Assembly: GCF_000002995.4 (NCBI RefSeq)
Contig: NW_025062475.1
Coordinates: forward strand, 496,001 to 560,000
Direction: 5' to 3'
Source: Brugia malayi
Lineage: Eukaryota > Nematoda > Chromadorea > Rhabditida > Onchocercidae
DNA: 64,000 nucleotides
Notes under the pieces: model-generated
The model's database searches: none
Seen by the model: only the letters and a program-made list of their open reading frames with translations
Told to the model about the DNA's origin: nothing
Shown here: in pieces, positions 43,241 to 54,300 of the stretch
How positions within the stretch are numbered: the first letter of the stretch is position 1
How the letters are laid out: each line of letters begins with the position of its first letter
Position numbers and translations under genes: made by a program

Positions 43241-43447
43241 ATGCCAAATTCGGATGTATCAGAGATTAGAAAGAGAGAGCAAATAATATCCTCTGTAAAC
43301 GACAAAAGGATTGGACAGTATGTGCATGAAGTAAAATGTTGCATATTGTCCATGAGCGCGAGGATATACATAATAATACTTCCATATATGTTCACTTTCA
43401 TCATTTTTTTTCTTCTCTTGGGATTAGGTTACAACGAAAGTATTTAA
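43241..43447 (+). CDS. hypothetical small protein with C-terminal hydrophobic segment
   Basis: A 68-codon frame beginning MPNSDVSEIRKREQIISS, hydrophilic at first, then a hydrophobic stretch near residues 46-62 and the end LGLGYNESI. The open frame extends 22 codons upstream without an ATG, so it may be a downstream exon. The opposite strand is also open here. No family recognised; it lies 190 bases before the zinc-finger gene on the same strand. Confidence 0.22.
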   Translation: MPNSDVSEIRKREQIISSVNDKRIGQYVHEVKCCILSMSARIYIIILPYMFTFIIFFLLLGLGYNESI

Positions 43448-43635
43448 TGTAAGATATTAAATGTTTAATATTAATGTAAGATATATTTAATGTATATTGT
43501 AAGTACATTTAAATGTGTTATCTTATCATTAATAAATAATCATTAATCATTAATAAAAAAAAATTAATAAATAATAGTTCCATTGTGTGTTTTTTTTTGC
43601 GCTGAATGAATATTTAGTTAATTTGTTAATTTTAT

Positions 43636-43637
43636 AG
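43636..43637 (+). promoter_or_regulatory. putative trans-splice acceptor of the zinc-finger gene
   Basis: TTAATTTTATAG ends one base before the ATG at 43639. A one-base leader after an acceptor is typical of spliced-leader transcripts. It could instead be a cis acceptor if an upstream exon exists. Confidence 0.35.
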
Positions 43638-43638
43638 A

Positions 43639-45147
43639 ATGGAAGCTGATCAGGACCTCCGGGCTCTCTTTAATTTCCTGAGGAGAGAGCCTGTGATGTT
43701 TCTTAGATTGCAGAGGTTTGTGTTAAGGACCATTCAGGTATATTTTACTTTGCTTTCTTTTTTTTTCATATGTTTTTTTTTTTTTTTTTTCTTCTCCTTT
43801 TTTTGCTAAGAACTGATAATGATTTGAAGAAAGAAAGATTGCAGAATTTTCCACCACAAATTTAAAATATGACTGTAAAAGATAGCCTTTTAGTTTGAAC
43901 GGTCCCTCATGACCCTCTTGGACGATGCGGATAGAAGAATGGATGAAATAGAAGGGCGAAATGCCCAGGAAGAAATGGAGGAAGATGCCGTACCGCAGGA
44001 ATCAGAATTTGATGAAGCAGAGGCAGAGTCGGCCCCTCTGCCCGAAAATGATGATGATGATGGCGAAAGTTGGCCATACGAAGCAGAGTGGGCCCCTCTG
44101 CCAAACGATGAAAACGAAGAACCGGTACAGGTGGCACCAATGGAGATGAGTGGCACCGAGGAACCAGTTGAATCAATCCGCGAACTCGTCCTGTAAGTTT
44201 TGATTTTTGCAGCAATTGCATAACAAAGCTATAATTAGAAGAAGGCAGCTTGTATATAGAAGATTAATAATTAAACAATACTATTAAGTATTTACGTTAA
44301 ATATAAGTCTATTTCAGGAGAACAAGGACGATCGAAATCCCGGTCCTCGCCACTCAGCAGGTATTGGCTGCGGCAACACCGGAACAATACCGTCCCGCTG
44401 ACCTAGGGGACTTACCGGAACAGCTCCGAAGGGAGTTGCAAGTGCCGCAGGCAGTGCCATACACGGTGCATCAGGAAGGCGAAATCAATCGCATCGGTAA
44501 TTTATAATTTTAATTTCTTACTGATCAAATCATATTTACGAGTTAAGTTATAAAATTTTATTCTTTATAGCAAATCAAAACGATCACAAAATTTCTATAT
44601 CGATGCTTTAATAAATAATTTGTGCATCAATACTTTTTATCACTTCTATTTTCAGTGTGTGGTATCTGCAACAGGCAATTCGAGACATTAAAGGGGTGGC
44701 GTATCCACGCTTCGAGGATGCACAAGCAGGACGGTAAGCATATTTGAAAACAAAATTTTCAATTAGTTTTAGAAAATGTTGGTGTGTTTGACTCATCTGA
44801 AAGTTAGCAAACTCAACTCACTAATTACACATGTTCCAGGTTTTTGCGCCCGGTGTGGCCATAACCTCCTGCTGCCACCCGGATTTACGGCCGCACAGCG
44901 GAAAGCTGCCGTAGAACTTCATGCCCTCGATTGGTGTCCGAGGGCATGTGCGGCCGTAATGAGCGAAAGGCAGGTAAAGCGCCGCAGACTGGATCTTGTG
45001 GGGAGAGAAGAGGATGCACATCACCTCTTCGTTCCAGGTAAGAAATTAATATATATGAAATTTAAAATTGAAAAAGATTCGAATGGTTGTGAAAAAAATG
45101 GAACTCGTAGTTTTTCTTATCAATAAATTTTTCTTTCAGGCCAGTGA
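43639..45147 (+). CDS. GC-rich C2H2 zinc-finger protein, unknown function
   Basis: Six exons: 43639-43737, 43894-44192, 44318-44496, 44656-44733, 44840-45037 and 45140-45147. All phases join to 861 nt, 286 aa. Residues 1-45 are an Arg/Leu/Phe-rich helix region (MEADQDLRALFNFLRREPVM). Residues ~50-130 are acidic, with a repeated APLP motif. Exon 4 encodes one C2H2 finger (CGICNRQFETLKGWRIHASR then MH, C-x2-C-x12-H-x5-H form). Exon 5 has a second Cys/His cluster (CARCGH ... H ... C ... C) and a basic KRRRL stretch, possibly nuclear targeting. The last exon adds only GQ and stop. Exons are far richer in G+C than the introns or flanks, unlike every other gene here. The finger resembles those at the N-terminus of some non-LTR retrotransposon proteins, but no reverse transcriptase is present. 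Function unknown; DNA or RNA binding is inferred. Confidence 0.8.
44885..44959 (+). repeat. nested inverted repeats inside zinc-finger exon 5
   Basis: TTACGGCCGCACA (44885-44897) is the exact reverse complement of 44947-44959, and CATGCCCTCG (44920-44929) of 44939-44948. The pairs are nested, within coding sequence. Confidence 0.9.
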
Positions 45148-45242
45148 TATCATCGGGCCATCCTCACGCGGCCACCTGTCATTGCCTGTTCCAGTTCTCC
45201 GTCCTCTATCGATGAAGCATGTCCAAGAGGGTTAGTAATTCC
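45148..45242 (+). other. GC-richer 3' flank of the zinc-finger gene
   Basis: About 95 bases after the stop keep the exon-like base composition, then change abruptly to the A-rich tract. Probably the 3' UTR. Confidence 0.4.
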
Positions 45243-45463
45243 AGAAAAAAACAAAAAGAAAACTAGAAAAAAAATGAAAAAAAAAATAAAATGACAAAAA
45301 AATAAAAAAAAAAAAACAAAAAAATTAAAATAAAAAATGAAAAAAAAAAACAAAAAATAAAAAAAGAACAAAAAATTAAAATAAATAAAAAAAAAAAAAA
45401 CAAAAAAATAAAAAAAAAAGATCAAAAAAAAAGAAAAAAATTAAAAAAAGTCAAATAAAAAAA
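45243..45463 (+). repeat. A-rich tract
   Basis: About 220 bases that are almost all A on the + strand, broken by single C, G or T. It follows the zinc-finger gene directly. The Phe-only open frame on the opposite strand is an artefact of this. Confidence 0.9.
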
Positions 45464-45479
45464 TTTTTTTTTATTTGAA

Positions 45480-46950
45480 ATAATTTAAATATGAGAACAA
45501 CTGAATTCATAAAAGTAAAGCAATTTGGGCATTTTGTAGTTATTTTACTTGCACATACCATTTATTGTTTATAGCGACATACATTAAATCGAAAAGATTA
45601 TATAAGAAATTTTTTTTTCCGCAGTTAAGTATTTTGAACGAACCTTATTTGATGTTATATTGCATTGAATTCAGTTGTTCTCTTTAGTTTTTTGTTTTGT
45701 TTTGATTACTAACGCCTTTGGGCGGCTAACTTTTATTGAATGTTTATTGTTGTAATTTTTTTTTTCTTCATACAAGTAATATTTTAATGATTTAGTGTTT
45801 CCAATAGTTTTTTTAATTATTTCTAATGGTTTTAATTTTTGTTTTTAATACCTTTTTTTTTTTCAAATCACTTATGACAGTTGTTAATTTTTTACAGTTT
45901 ATGTTACCTTATCCATTGATTTTGAAGTGTTTTTTACTGAGAATTTTCATTTTTCTTCTAATTTTAGTTCGTAACCGTGTTAAATTTCTTACGTATTTTG
46001 ATTCTTATATTGATGTATATACTGGGTACCAATTTTTAAACTTATAATAAGTTCTTAATTTTTACTAATTGCATTTGTTTATGCCATGAATGCTTCTTAA
46101 AATAGTTTCTTTTTTGGTTAATTTTTGTATTTAAGTTTGTTTTAACAGCGCTAAGTAATTTTTGACTACAAGCATTTAAGCTTCCCCTCTAATTTCCGGT
46201 ATATTATCAACCTAAAAAATAATGCGATCATAGTCAATTTTATAATATCTTTTTTTTTTCATTTTTTTTAAAAGTTGAATCAAGAATTAGTACCTGATCT
46301 AGTATTATTGTGAGGAAAAAAATCGAAGGCAGGTGTAGAGTTATATCTACCTTCGACATTGTTTAGTATGATTCCTTATTTCTTTTCGAAGATTTCTTTT
46401 GAATTAGCAGAGTATTGCAGGAGATTTTGATAATATTTTGAATTCTTTTTTATAGTATTTGATTGAATTTACCAAAAAATTTGGTGAATTCAATCAAAAA
46501 TTTTTTGGACCATTTTAAATTTTGATATTTTTCTGATCTTTTGGAGCTTTAAAAACATTTAGAAATTGCTTCAAATTATCTCTGGTTTTTTTTTGCCCAC
46601 CCTTCCAAATTTTTTGTAATTTTTAAATCTAATCATTGAATTCTCGTTTTTGGACTGAACCAAAATTTGTTTTTTTTTTTTTTTTTGTTGAATTTTAAAA
46701 TTTGATTACTGCGAATCATCAAAATTAGCGGGTTGAATCTTCTTAGTTTGATCTTCGATTTTTTTTTGACTTTTTGATTTTTTTTCGTTTCATTTTCATA
46801 TCTTGAATCTTGTTTTTTCGATTTTTTTATTTTTGATTTTTGAAAAAAAAAATGCATGCTTTTTTTTAAGCTTACACTAATTACACGTCTCTTAATGCAA
46901 ATTCTTCCCTTAAATTAATTTTATTCTTTCAAAATTGTTTTTGAAATCAC
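45480..46950. other. T-rich intergenic DNA
   Basis: No exon recognised. Contains the inverted repeat at 46458-46498. Open frames such as 45826-46047 are Phe/Leu-rich and not convincing. Confidence 0.45.
46458..46498. repeat. 19-bp inverted repeat with 3-base loop
   Basis: Left arm 46458-46476 (TTTGATTGAATTTACCAAA) and right arm 46480-46498 are complementary with one mismatch around AAA. Confidence 0.85.
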
Positions 46951-46964
46951 TTTTGGTACTTTTA

Positions 46965-48370
46965 ATTATTGCATGCTTATTTGTTAGCTCTCCTTGCCTC
47001 ACCAACAGCAACTTATGCTTTTATGCGTTAATGTATGTTTTTGGTTAATTCCATTTTTTCCTTTTCTACTTTTACTGATTGCATGCCTTTTTGTTTATTT
47101 CGCTTAGTTTTGATATTGAATAATATTTTATATCACTTATAGTTGAAACTATTTTCCGTTTCATTTGTTTTTCTGCATGCAATTTTGGTTAGTTATAACT
47201 TATTGCATGCTTTTTCTGTTAACTTTAACCTATTGTTATTATTCGCTGATATTTTTTTGATATGTAACAATATGACATGTAATTTTTTTAAAATATTTTT
47301 CGTCACTTTTGTTTATTTGCATGCATTTTTGACTTACTTTTCGTATGATATTTTTGTTTTTTTTTGTTTTTTTGTTCATTTACTTTTTTATTTGGCAATA
47401 TTTTATACTATTTTTGTATTGAGCAATTTTTTTCCATCATATTAAATGCATGCTTTTTATTGATTGTTGATGCATGTCGTTTTGTTGTTTCACTAGTTGC
47501 ATTACACTTTTTTTAATATCATTTGTATTAATTTTTATATTATTTACATCAATTTTTCTCTTGTTTACCTATTTTTATTATTTCTTTTTTGTTTTTACAT
47601 GTATTTTTCGCACGATTTTTTGTTTAGTTCACTTATTTTTTTAAATTGGGCCATATTTTATACCATTTGTAGTCTGAATCATTTCCCGTTGCTTTTATTT
47701 CTACATGCATTTTTTGGTTATTTATAACTTACTGCATGCTTTTTTTGTTAGTTTAATTTATTGTTATTATTGGGCAATATTTTTTATTGCTTACAGTTTC
47801 GAATATTTTTTGTTGCTTTTCTTTCTTACATGTATTTTCGGTTACTTCTATTAAGTGCATGTTTTTATTATTTATTGATGCATGTTGTTTTGTTGTTTTA
47901 CTAATTGCATGCATTATTATTATTTCTTTTTTTTTGGAAAGTCTCACTGTTTTCTTGGATGAAAATTTATATTATTTGTATTATTTATATTAAATTATAT
48001 ATTTATATTATTTTTTCCTTATTTATTTTCATTATTTCTTGATTTTGCTTTTGCATGTATTTTTGATTTAATTTTTGCATGGTTTTTCTGTTTAGTTCAC
48101 TCTTCTGCATACATTTTTTGGTTACTTACAACTTACTGCATGCTCTTTTACTAATTTCACTGCATGCTTCTTTTGAGATTATTTAATTTATATAATCTCA
48201 CTGTAATTTGTATTGAATTCACAAAAGTGTTCTTCGTTTACATACTGCATGCCATTTTGTTATTCTCATTTATGAAATAGTTGTATTGATTGCTTGCACT
48301 ACCTTGCATGCAGTTTGTTTTTACTTCTGCATGCTTCTTGCTTATTTTTCCGTTTTTTCGTAATTTTTGT
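46965..48370 (+). repeat. decayed tandem array marked by GCATGC
   Basis: Blocks such as GCAATTTTGGTTAGTTATAA at 47179, CATTTTTTGGTTATTTATAA at 47708 and ATTTTTTGGTTACTTACAAC at 48113 recur. Each is followed by CTTA(T/C)TGCATGC. Between them lie GGCAATATTTTATA-like and CCCGTTGCTTTT-like pieces. Units have diverged; the basic spacing looks like roughly 120-140 bases with larger blocks. Confidence 0.7.
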
Positions 48371-48593
48371 TTTTTATTTGTTAATGTCATTTTATTTACA
48401 GGCCAAAATTTACGAATAAAATACGAAAGGTAAACATTTCTAACCATTCCGTACATGACTTTTTTTATAGCTGTTTAAATTAAAATTTATTTGACTACAA
48501 ATATAACTAAGATTTAAAAAACTTTTAGATTTAAATGTGAGCTGTTTTTAAATTTCCTAGTCTTTTTATTTAATTTCTTTACATTTAATTTAG

Positions 48594-50168
48594 GAAAATT
48601 TCCTTATTCATTTTATCATTCACTTGCTTCATTATTCTTATCTCTTCAAAAGCTTCCTATGAATATTTTTCTGCTAATCAACATATTTGAAGAGCTGGTC
48701 GAACTAATTCTGCAAAATGAAAAAACCCTGGACAATTTTATTCAAAGCTCCAGTATGTTTGTAACTTTGAATCATCGTGATGAACTGGCAAACTGAAAAG
48801 ACATATAATTGAACTTCCGCATGATTGCGCTCAAAAGGTATTCATTTCTTTGGTGACATGATAACAACCATATAAGAAAATTTTGTTTATGAATTCACAT
48901 TTTTTAAAAAAGCGAAATTTAAGGCTATTTTGATTACTGATATAAGTAAGATTTTGATGAATAGTGATGGAATCTATCACGTGATCGATCTTAAATTCAA
49001 ATAAGCAGAATTATTTTGAACTGGTTGAAAGTGTTTATTTGTACATAGCGCAGTTGAATTTGATGGTTAGCTTATTCCAAAAACATGCACGAAAATGCCA
49101 ATAAATAGTTTTTCAGATATTTGGAGAAGATACATCCATGAAACTAACATTTCTATAAAGTTTGTTTACTTAACATTATATGAAGATTCTAATTTTCCTA
49201 ATAAGCAAATTTTAGCAACATGACAAACAATGCTACCTACCGATACATTACATGAATCTAGTAAACCAATTCAAAACCCATAGTTTGAATTGTGTTTGTT
49301 AAGTTTTTTTTTTTCGAATTTTTTTTTGAATTTTTAATTAAATTTTTTTTAATCATTTTAATTATATCATTATTAACATTTATCTCCTGATCATTTTCTA
49401 TCTCATCGATTATTTGATGTGTGGAGCATATATTTTTGGACTAGATTTAAATCAATTCTAGACTAATTCTTATTTTCTACAAGTTATCCTTCGAGAATTT
49501 CGAGTACTTGTTATTTTCCGTAGTTATACAACTGGATAGATTCTGAAATTTCAATTAAAAAAGGTATATTTTACTCACATATTTTTTTTTTTTGGATCTC
49601 TCTTATGCATGCAAATTTAATGAAATGCTCATTCTAAGCATTCCAGATTAGTTGTCCTTGTTTTTTTTTTTTTCAAATTTGAATACATAACGTGTCCTTA
49701 TTCTTACATCTGAGTTTTTTTTTTTTTTGATTTGAATACTTAGTTTCAAGTTTGAGTAGTCAATGTTATTGTGTTACTAATAAAGAAAGGCTTTTGAAAG
49801 TTGTTTCTTCTAAAGTATTTCAAATTTTTGCCACTGTAATAATGTGTCTTTCATAAAATATTTTTTTTATCTTATGGTTGTGATAGGTGCTAACCGATGG
49901 AAAATTCAAATGTAGTTAAATTATTGAACATTTAATCGAACATATGACAATAATTTCTCGTATAAAAATCTATAAATATTATGTTTTCATAGTGTCTTTC
50001 GTAATTTTTTTCACAAAAAATCATTTCAATTAATTTAATGTTTTTTAAATAGCGTAATATTGTTGTTGTTGTTTTTTTTTTTTTTTTTCAGCTTTAAACA
50101 AAGCTTTTGTATCTGATGTAGTACGTTGGTTACGTACCAATCGATTGATTTTTATTGGAATGAAATGA
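48594..50168 (+). CDS. probable unrecognised gene, partial exon chain
   Basis: Not recognised. Exon 48594-48752 follows TTTAATTTAG and is open to a GTATGT donor, reading KFPYSFYHSLASLFLSLQKL then PMNIFLLINIFEELVELIL. Exon 49117-49159 follows TTTTTCAG in matching phase and reads NIWRRYIHETNISI with a GTTTGT donor. A terminal exon 50092-50168 follows a long poly-T and CAG and reads LNKAFVSDVVRWLRTNRLIF to a stop, but needs an exon of another phase before it. Alternatively the second exon joins it directly and ends ...NFKQSFCI. The spacing LP...EELVELIL...WRRYI faintly recalls an F-box, too weak to name. It ends 1.2 kb before MPP10 on the same strand. Confidence 0.35.
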
Positions 50169-50248
50169 TATGCGATATTCAACTATATCTCTTTTCTTAG
50201 AATTACTTGGAAGTTATTCTAGCAACTGGTTAAATTTTTTGCTTTTGC

Positions 50249-50296
50249 AAAATGAATCACATTATCAGCTCAACGGCTGATAATGTAATTCATTTT
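50249..50296. repeat. 21-bp inverted repeat, 6-base loop
   Basis: Arms 50249-50269 and 50276-50296 are complementary except one C/A pair (a G/U wobble if transcribed from the - strand). Confidence 0.9.
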
Positions 50297-50394
50297 CTGA
50301 TAATATACATTATGCAGCGATCTATTTAAGAATTTTTTTTTATCATAATACATTAATCATGATAACTGAATAATAATGCTAGAGCAGTTGATCT

Positions 50395-50560
50395 TTAGCT
50401 TGGCTATTATTAATTCTATTCTAATAATTCTAAGTTTGGCCATTACTCTGTTACTCCTAATAATTCCAAGCTTGGCCATTACTCTATCACTTCTATAATT
50501 TCAAGCTTGGCCATTATTAATTCTATTAATTCTGGTAATTCAGTGATAGCCAAGCCATAC
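50395..50560 (+). repeat. tandem repeat, ~35-bp unit, AAGCTTGGCCATTA
   Basis: Units begin near 50397, 50432, 50468 and 50503 (AAGCTTGGCCATTACTCT with changes). An inverted piece, GATAGCCAAGCC, follows at 50544. Confidence 0.85.
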
Positions 50561-51392
50561 CCTGTCCTATTCTCTTGTCCAATAGCCATAAATTACATTC
50601 TGCAACAATAATAACATTTCCAAATCAAAATTACAATGCATATATGCAGAAGTTAATCGAGAAAAAAGTGTAGAAAAATAGGAGTGCGAAGACAGTTAGA
50701 GAACTAAGTGAAATGCATGAAGCAAGAAAACGATGTAGCGAAGAGCAAGTCCTGAAATCCTGCATATCTGAGTTATTTATTACCTGCTGAATCTTCCGTT
50801 TATGTTTCTCTTTTTTTTTTACTCTGAGCATCATTTTTAGTATTACTTTTCGCTACTCCTTTCATGTATATTTTACTTTTTATTAAATTGCTCTATCAAT
50901 TGATTTGTGAATTATCATAATCAAATCTAAATTTGTTTCGAATTCAATTTATACAATGAAGCTTTCTGTTTTAAGTCACAAGGCTATCATTATGATTATA
51001 ATCAATGAGCAATGATTGCATGCTTTAAAGCAGAGATCTTTTTCTCTATTATTGTACAAGTTTGCAGTTTCATCATTTCAGAAGTGTTTTCAGAAAAGGA
51101 TCATCTTGTTATCATTCAAGCATCAATGGTCATTATTATCAGTGTTTGTCTGAATATACTTAATAAAATGTCATTGTTTACATTGGTGAATAGATCGTGT
51201 TAGGAAGAAAGCACCGTGTTAAAAATTTGGTGAGATCAAATTTTTACTGATGCATTTATGTCGAATCAAATATTAGTACGTAGTTCATCTTATGTATTTC
51301 CTATAACAGACAATTTCAGAAATTTCTGAGGACATTAAGCCTGAAACAAATTGCACTATCGTCGTGAGAAACAAGATTAGAGTGCAAAAATA

Positions 51393-54300
51393 ATGAATTC
51401 AATGACCGATGTTGGTATGACATCACGGCGACGTTCTCGTAGGTTAGCATCACAAGAACCGGAGGATTTTAGTGCATCTTCATCAGCTAATGCCTTCGAA
51501 ATTGGTAACGATGAACAGGGTATGTATAATACTTTATCAGTTCAAGTAAACTTAATATTAGAGAAATTACGAATCGAAAAAATGATTTCAGCTCCTGTCA
51601 CAATAAAATCAAATGATGAAAACAAGCGAACAGCAGAGATGAGGGTCGAAACTTCGCAGAAAGTTAGTTACTTTATTTCTTTTACTTTATTTTTTGTAAA
51701 AATATATCATTTGTAATATCTCAGTAGAGTAAATTTGTCTCGAAATTCAGCCTTTAGGCTTTCCTTATATTTTTATTCCTTTTTTATTTTACGGTGTGAT
51801 CTTTTTAAATGTCATCTGACTTCCGAATCATCAAATGTTTTATTTAGATTAACAAATGAACATATTTGGGAAAAAAATATATTATTCTAAAAGTACACTG
51901 TCAAATAGCAGCAACTGGATTTGATTGTATTTCATTATAGCTCTTGAAATATTTATGATAGTTATTCCTAATGTTATAATTTTCTAGCACATGCAGAATC
52001 CAAGTCCTCAAAGTTCACCAGTTGCTTTACGAACGCGATCACGTTGCTCTAGCATGGAGTCGAATGATGCAGGTATTTTACTTCATCTTTCTCTCTGTTT
52101 TTATAACCATGCCTTATGCGTAATTTTCGTTTACCTTATGCACTTCCATACATATGTATATATATAGTTTCAACTATTTAATGTATTGTTTCCATAATTT
52201 TCACTATGAATTTTTCATTTTCAGGCATTGTTAGGGACACTCAGAAAGCAGTCAATATAATGTTAACTCCAAAAAAAGTAAGGCTTTATTCAGTTTTCTA
52301 TTTTTTATTGATCAGTTAACTGAATCTATTTTTTTATTTTCAGAACTTAACGATTGCAGTGAGATCGTGCCGAAAAAGGACTTCGCTGATGCCTCAATTA
52401 GAAGAAGTTGTTGAAGAGCAATTAAAATGCGAGGTTGAAGGTAATAATGAAGAGATACCATTGGAAAAGAAAACAGAAACGAAAGTGTCGAGAAAGAAAG
52501 GAAAGTTGTCCGAAGATGGAAGAACACATGCTGAAAGATGTGAAAGAACTTCTACAAAGAGTTCTAATGAAAAATGTGCTTTCGTGGAAGATGTATCCGG
52601 TGAAAAGAAGTCAACAAAACAGGAAAGAAATGTAGAGAAGTCACGCGATATATCAGAGAGAAGCCCAAAGGAATCATCTGCAAAAGTTGCGAAAAAGTCA
52701 CTGACGAAGAATCCAAAAAAATCGCTTATAAGCAATACGGATAGTTTTATGCAAGACATAAAGATTTCCCCAGCAAAAAATTCAGAAAGTTCATTGACAT
52801 CACCGTCATTGATTTTGAAAAAGGTTCAAGAAAAAAATCCAAAAGAAATGCTAACAAACAGTACATCATATGGTACTGATGATTTAGAGCATGAAGTCAA
52901 ACTTACCAGTGACAAAAATTTAGAAAAAAATATCTTGAACATATGGCCTGAGCTGGATGACCTGTTATCGTTATGGTTGAGGTAATTATTTTTTCTTTTA
53001 TGTAACTAGAGATTCATAACTACAACCCTACTTTTTATTTTTTTTTTTTCTTTTTAACTTCTAATCATAATTGTAGACGTAGTGAGCAGAGTATACTTGT
53101 GGATAATGTTGAAAAAGCATATGCATTTGTGAACGAATTAGATACAGCAGTGCCGACGATATCGCAGGAACTAATTACATCCAATAGTGAGATGATTTGG
53201 CAGCAAATTGCTTATGGAAACAAAAAATTCCACCGATATTTTGCAAAAACAAAGGTTTTTTTTTTTACTTTTTCTTTAGATGCACTTTAAAACTTTGATT
53301 TTATTTCAGCAGTTCTTTAGAAATTGTTTTTGCAGCATTTTTTGGACATTGAAATATCTGCAGATAAGGAACCTGCAAAGAAACGAGGTAGTTCACTTGC
53401 ATCAATTGTTACACCGCGACTTCAAGACGAAAGTTCTGATAACACAGAAGAGAATAACACTGATCTCTTTAACCTTACAGAAGACGAAGTTAAGGTTGGT
53501 ATGTTTGTTAAGAAAAAAGGATTTAGGAAGAATATCTTGTTACTCTTTTAATCCGATGTAACTGGTTTTAAATGAAGCGTGTTTTTATATAATTGTATTT
53601 TCAGAAATTTGATACGGACTTCGATGGTAGTAAAATTGGTGAAAGTGATGATGCTGATGATGCTGATGATGATGATGATGATGATGATGATAACTATAGT
53701 AATAAATCGAATAGCGAAGATATTGGCGTTTCTAGAGTTTCTGATAGCGCAGTAAAAAAGCGTTGGAAGAGTGAAGTTGATGATCATTTTTTCTCAATGG
53801 CTGAGATGGAGGAATATTTGGATAAGCAGGAAAGTCAGGCACAATTGGACGAAAATCTTTTCGAACAGTTTGACAAGGTCTGTTCTTCCTTCATTGTCGC
53901 AACTAAGCTCAGATAGCAGTTTAAAACAAACGCTTCTATTCGAAAAATCGAAGTATCGATCCGTAATTACTGCAGTAAATATTTGACAAATTTCACTTCC
54001 TTGAGAAGTTACAATTAAATCACATACCATTGAACTTTCCAGGATGGTGATGATTTGCAAAATACGCAGGTTGATTATCATTATGCTGATTTTTATGAGA
54101 GCAAAAATAGTAGAGAAGAAAATGGTTCGAAAGTTGCTTCGAAGAAGTTGAACAAGTTGGAAAAGGTTTGCCTCTGCTTCTCGTTTTTAATAGTAGATAC
54201 AGTTTGTAAGATATAGAATTTTCAGATATATTTCACTCTCAGATCTCTAATTTATGAAAAATATTGTAGATTTCACAATCTGACGAAGTGGACAATCGTA

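Noticed and set aside
43890..44221. Two - strand frames of about 90-100 codons (Ser-rich and His-rich)
   Set aside because: Shadows of zinc-finger exon 2, whose + strand frame is acidic, spliced in phase and continues into the finger exons.
45150..45425. 91-codon Phe-rich - strand frame
   Set aside because: Produced by the A-rich tract after the zinc-finger gene.
50249..50296. microRNA precursor
   Set aside because: Arms are long enough but the loop is only six bases and no longer stem surrounds it; better described as a fold-back repeat.
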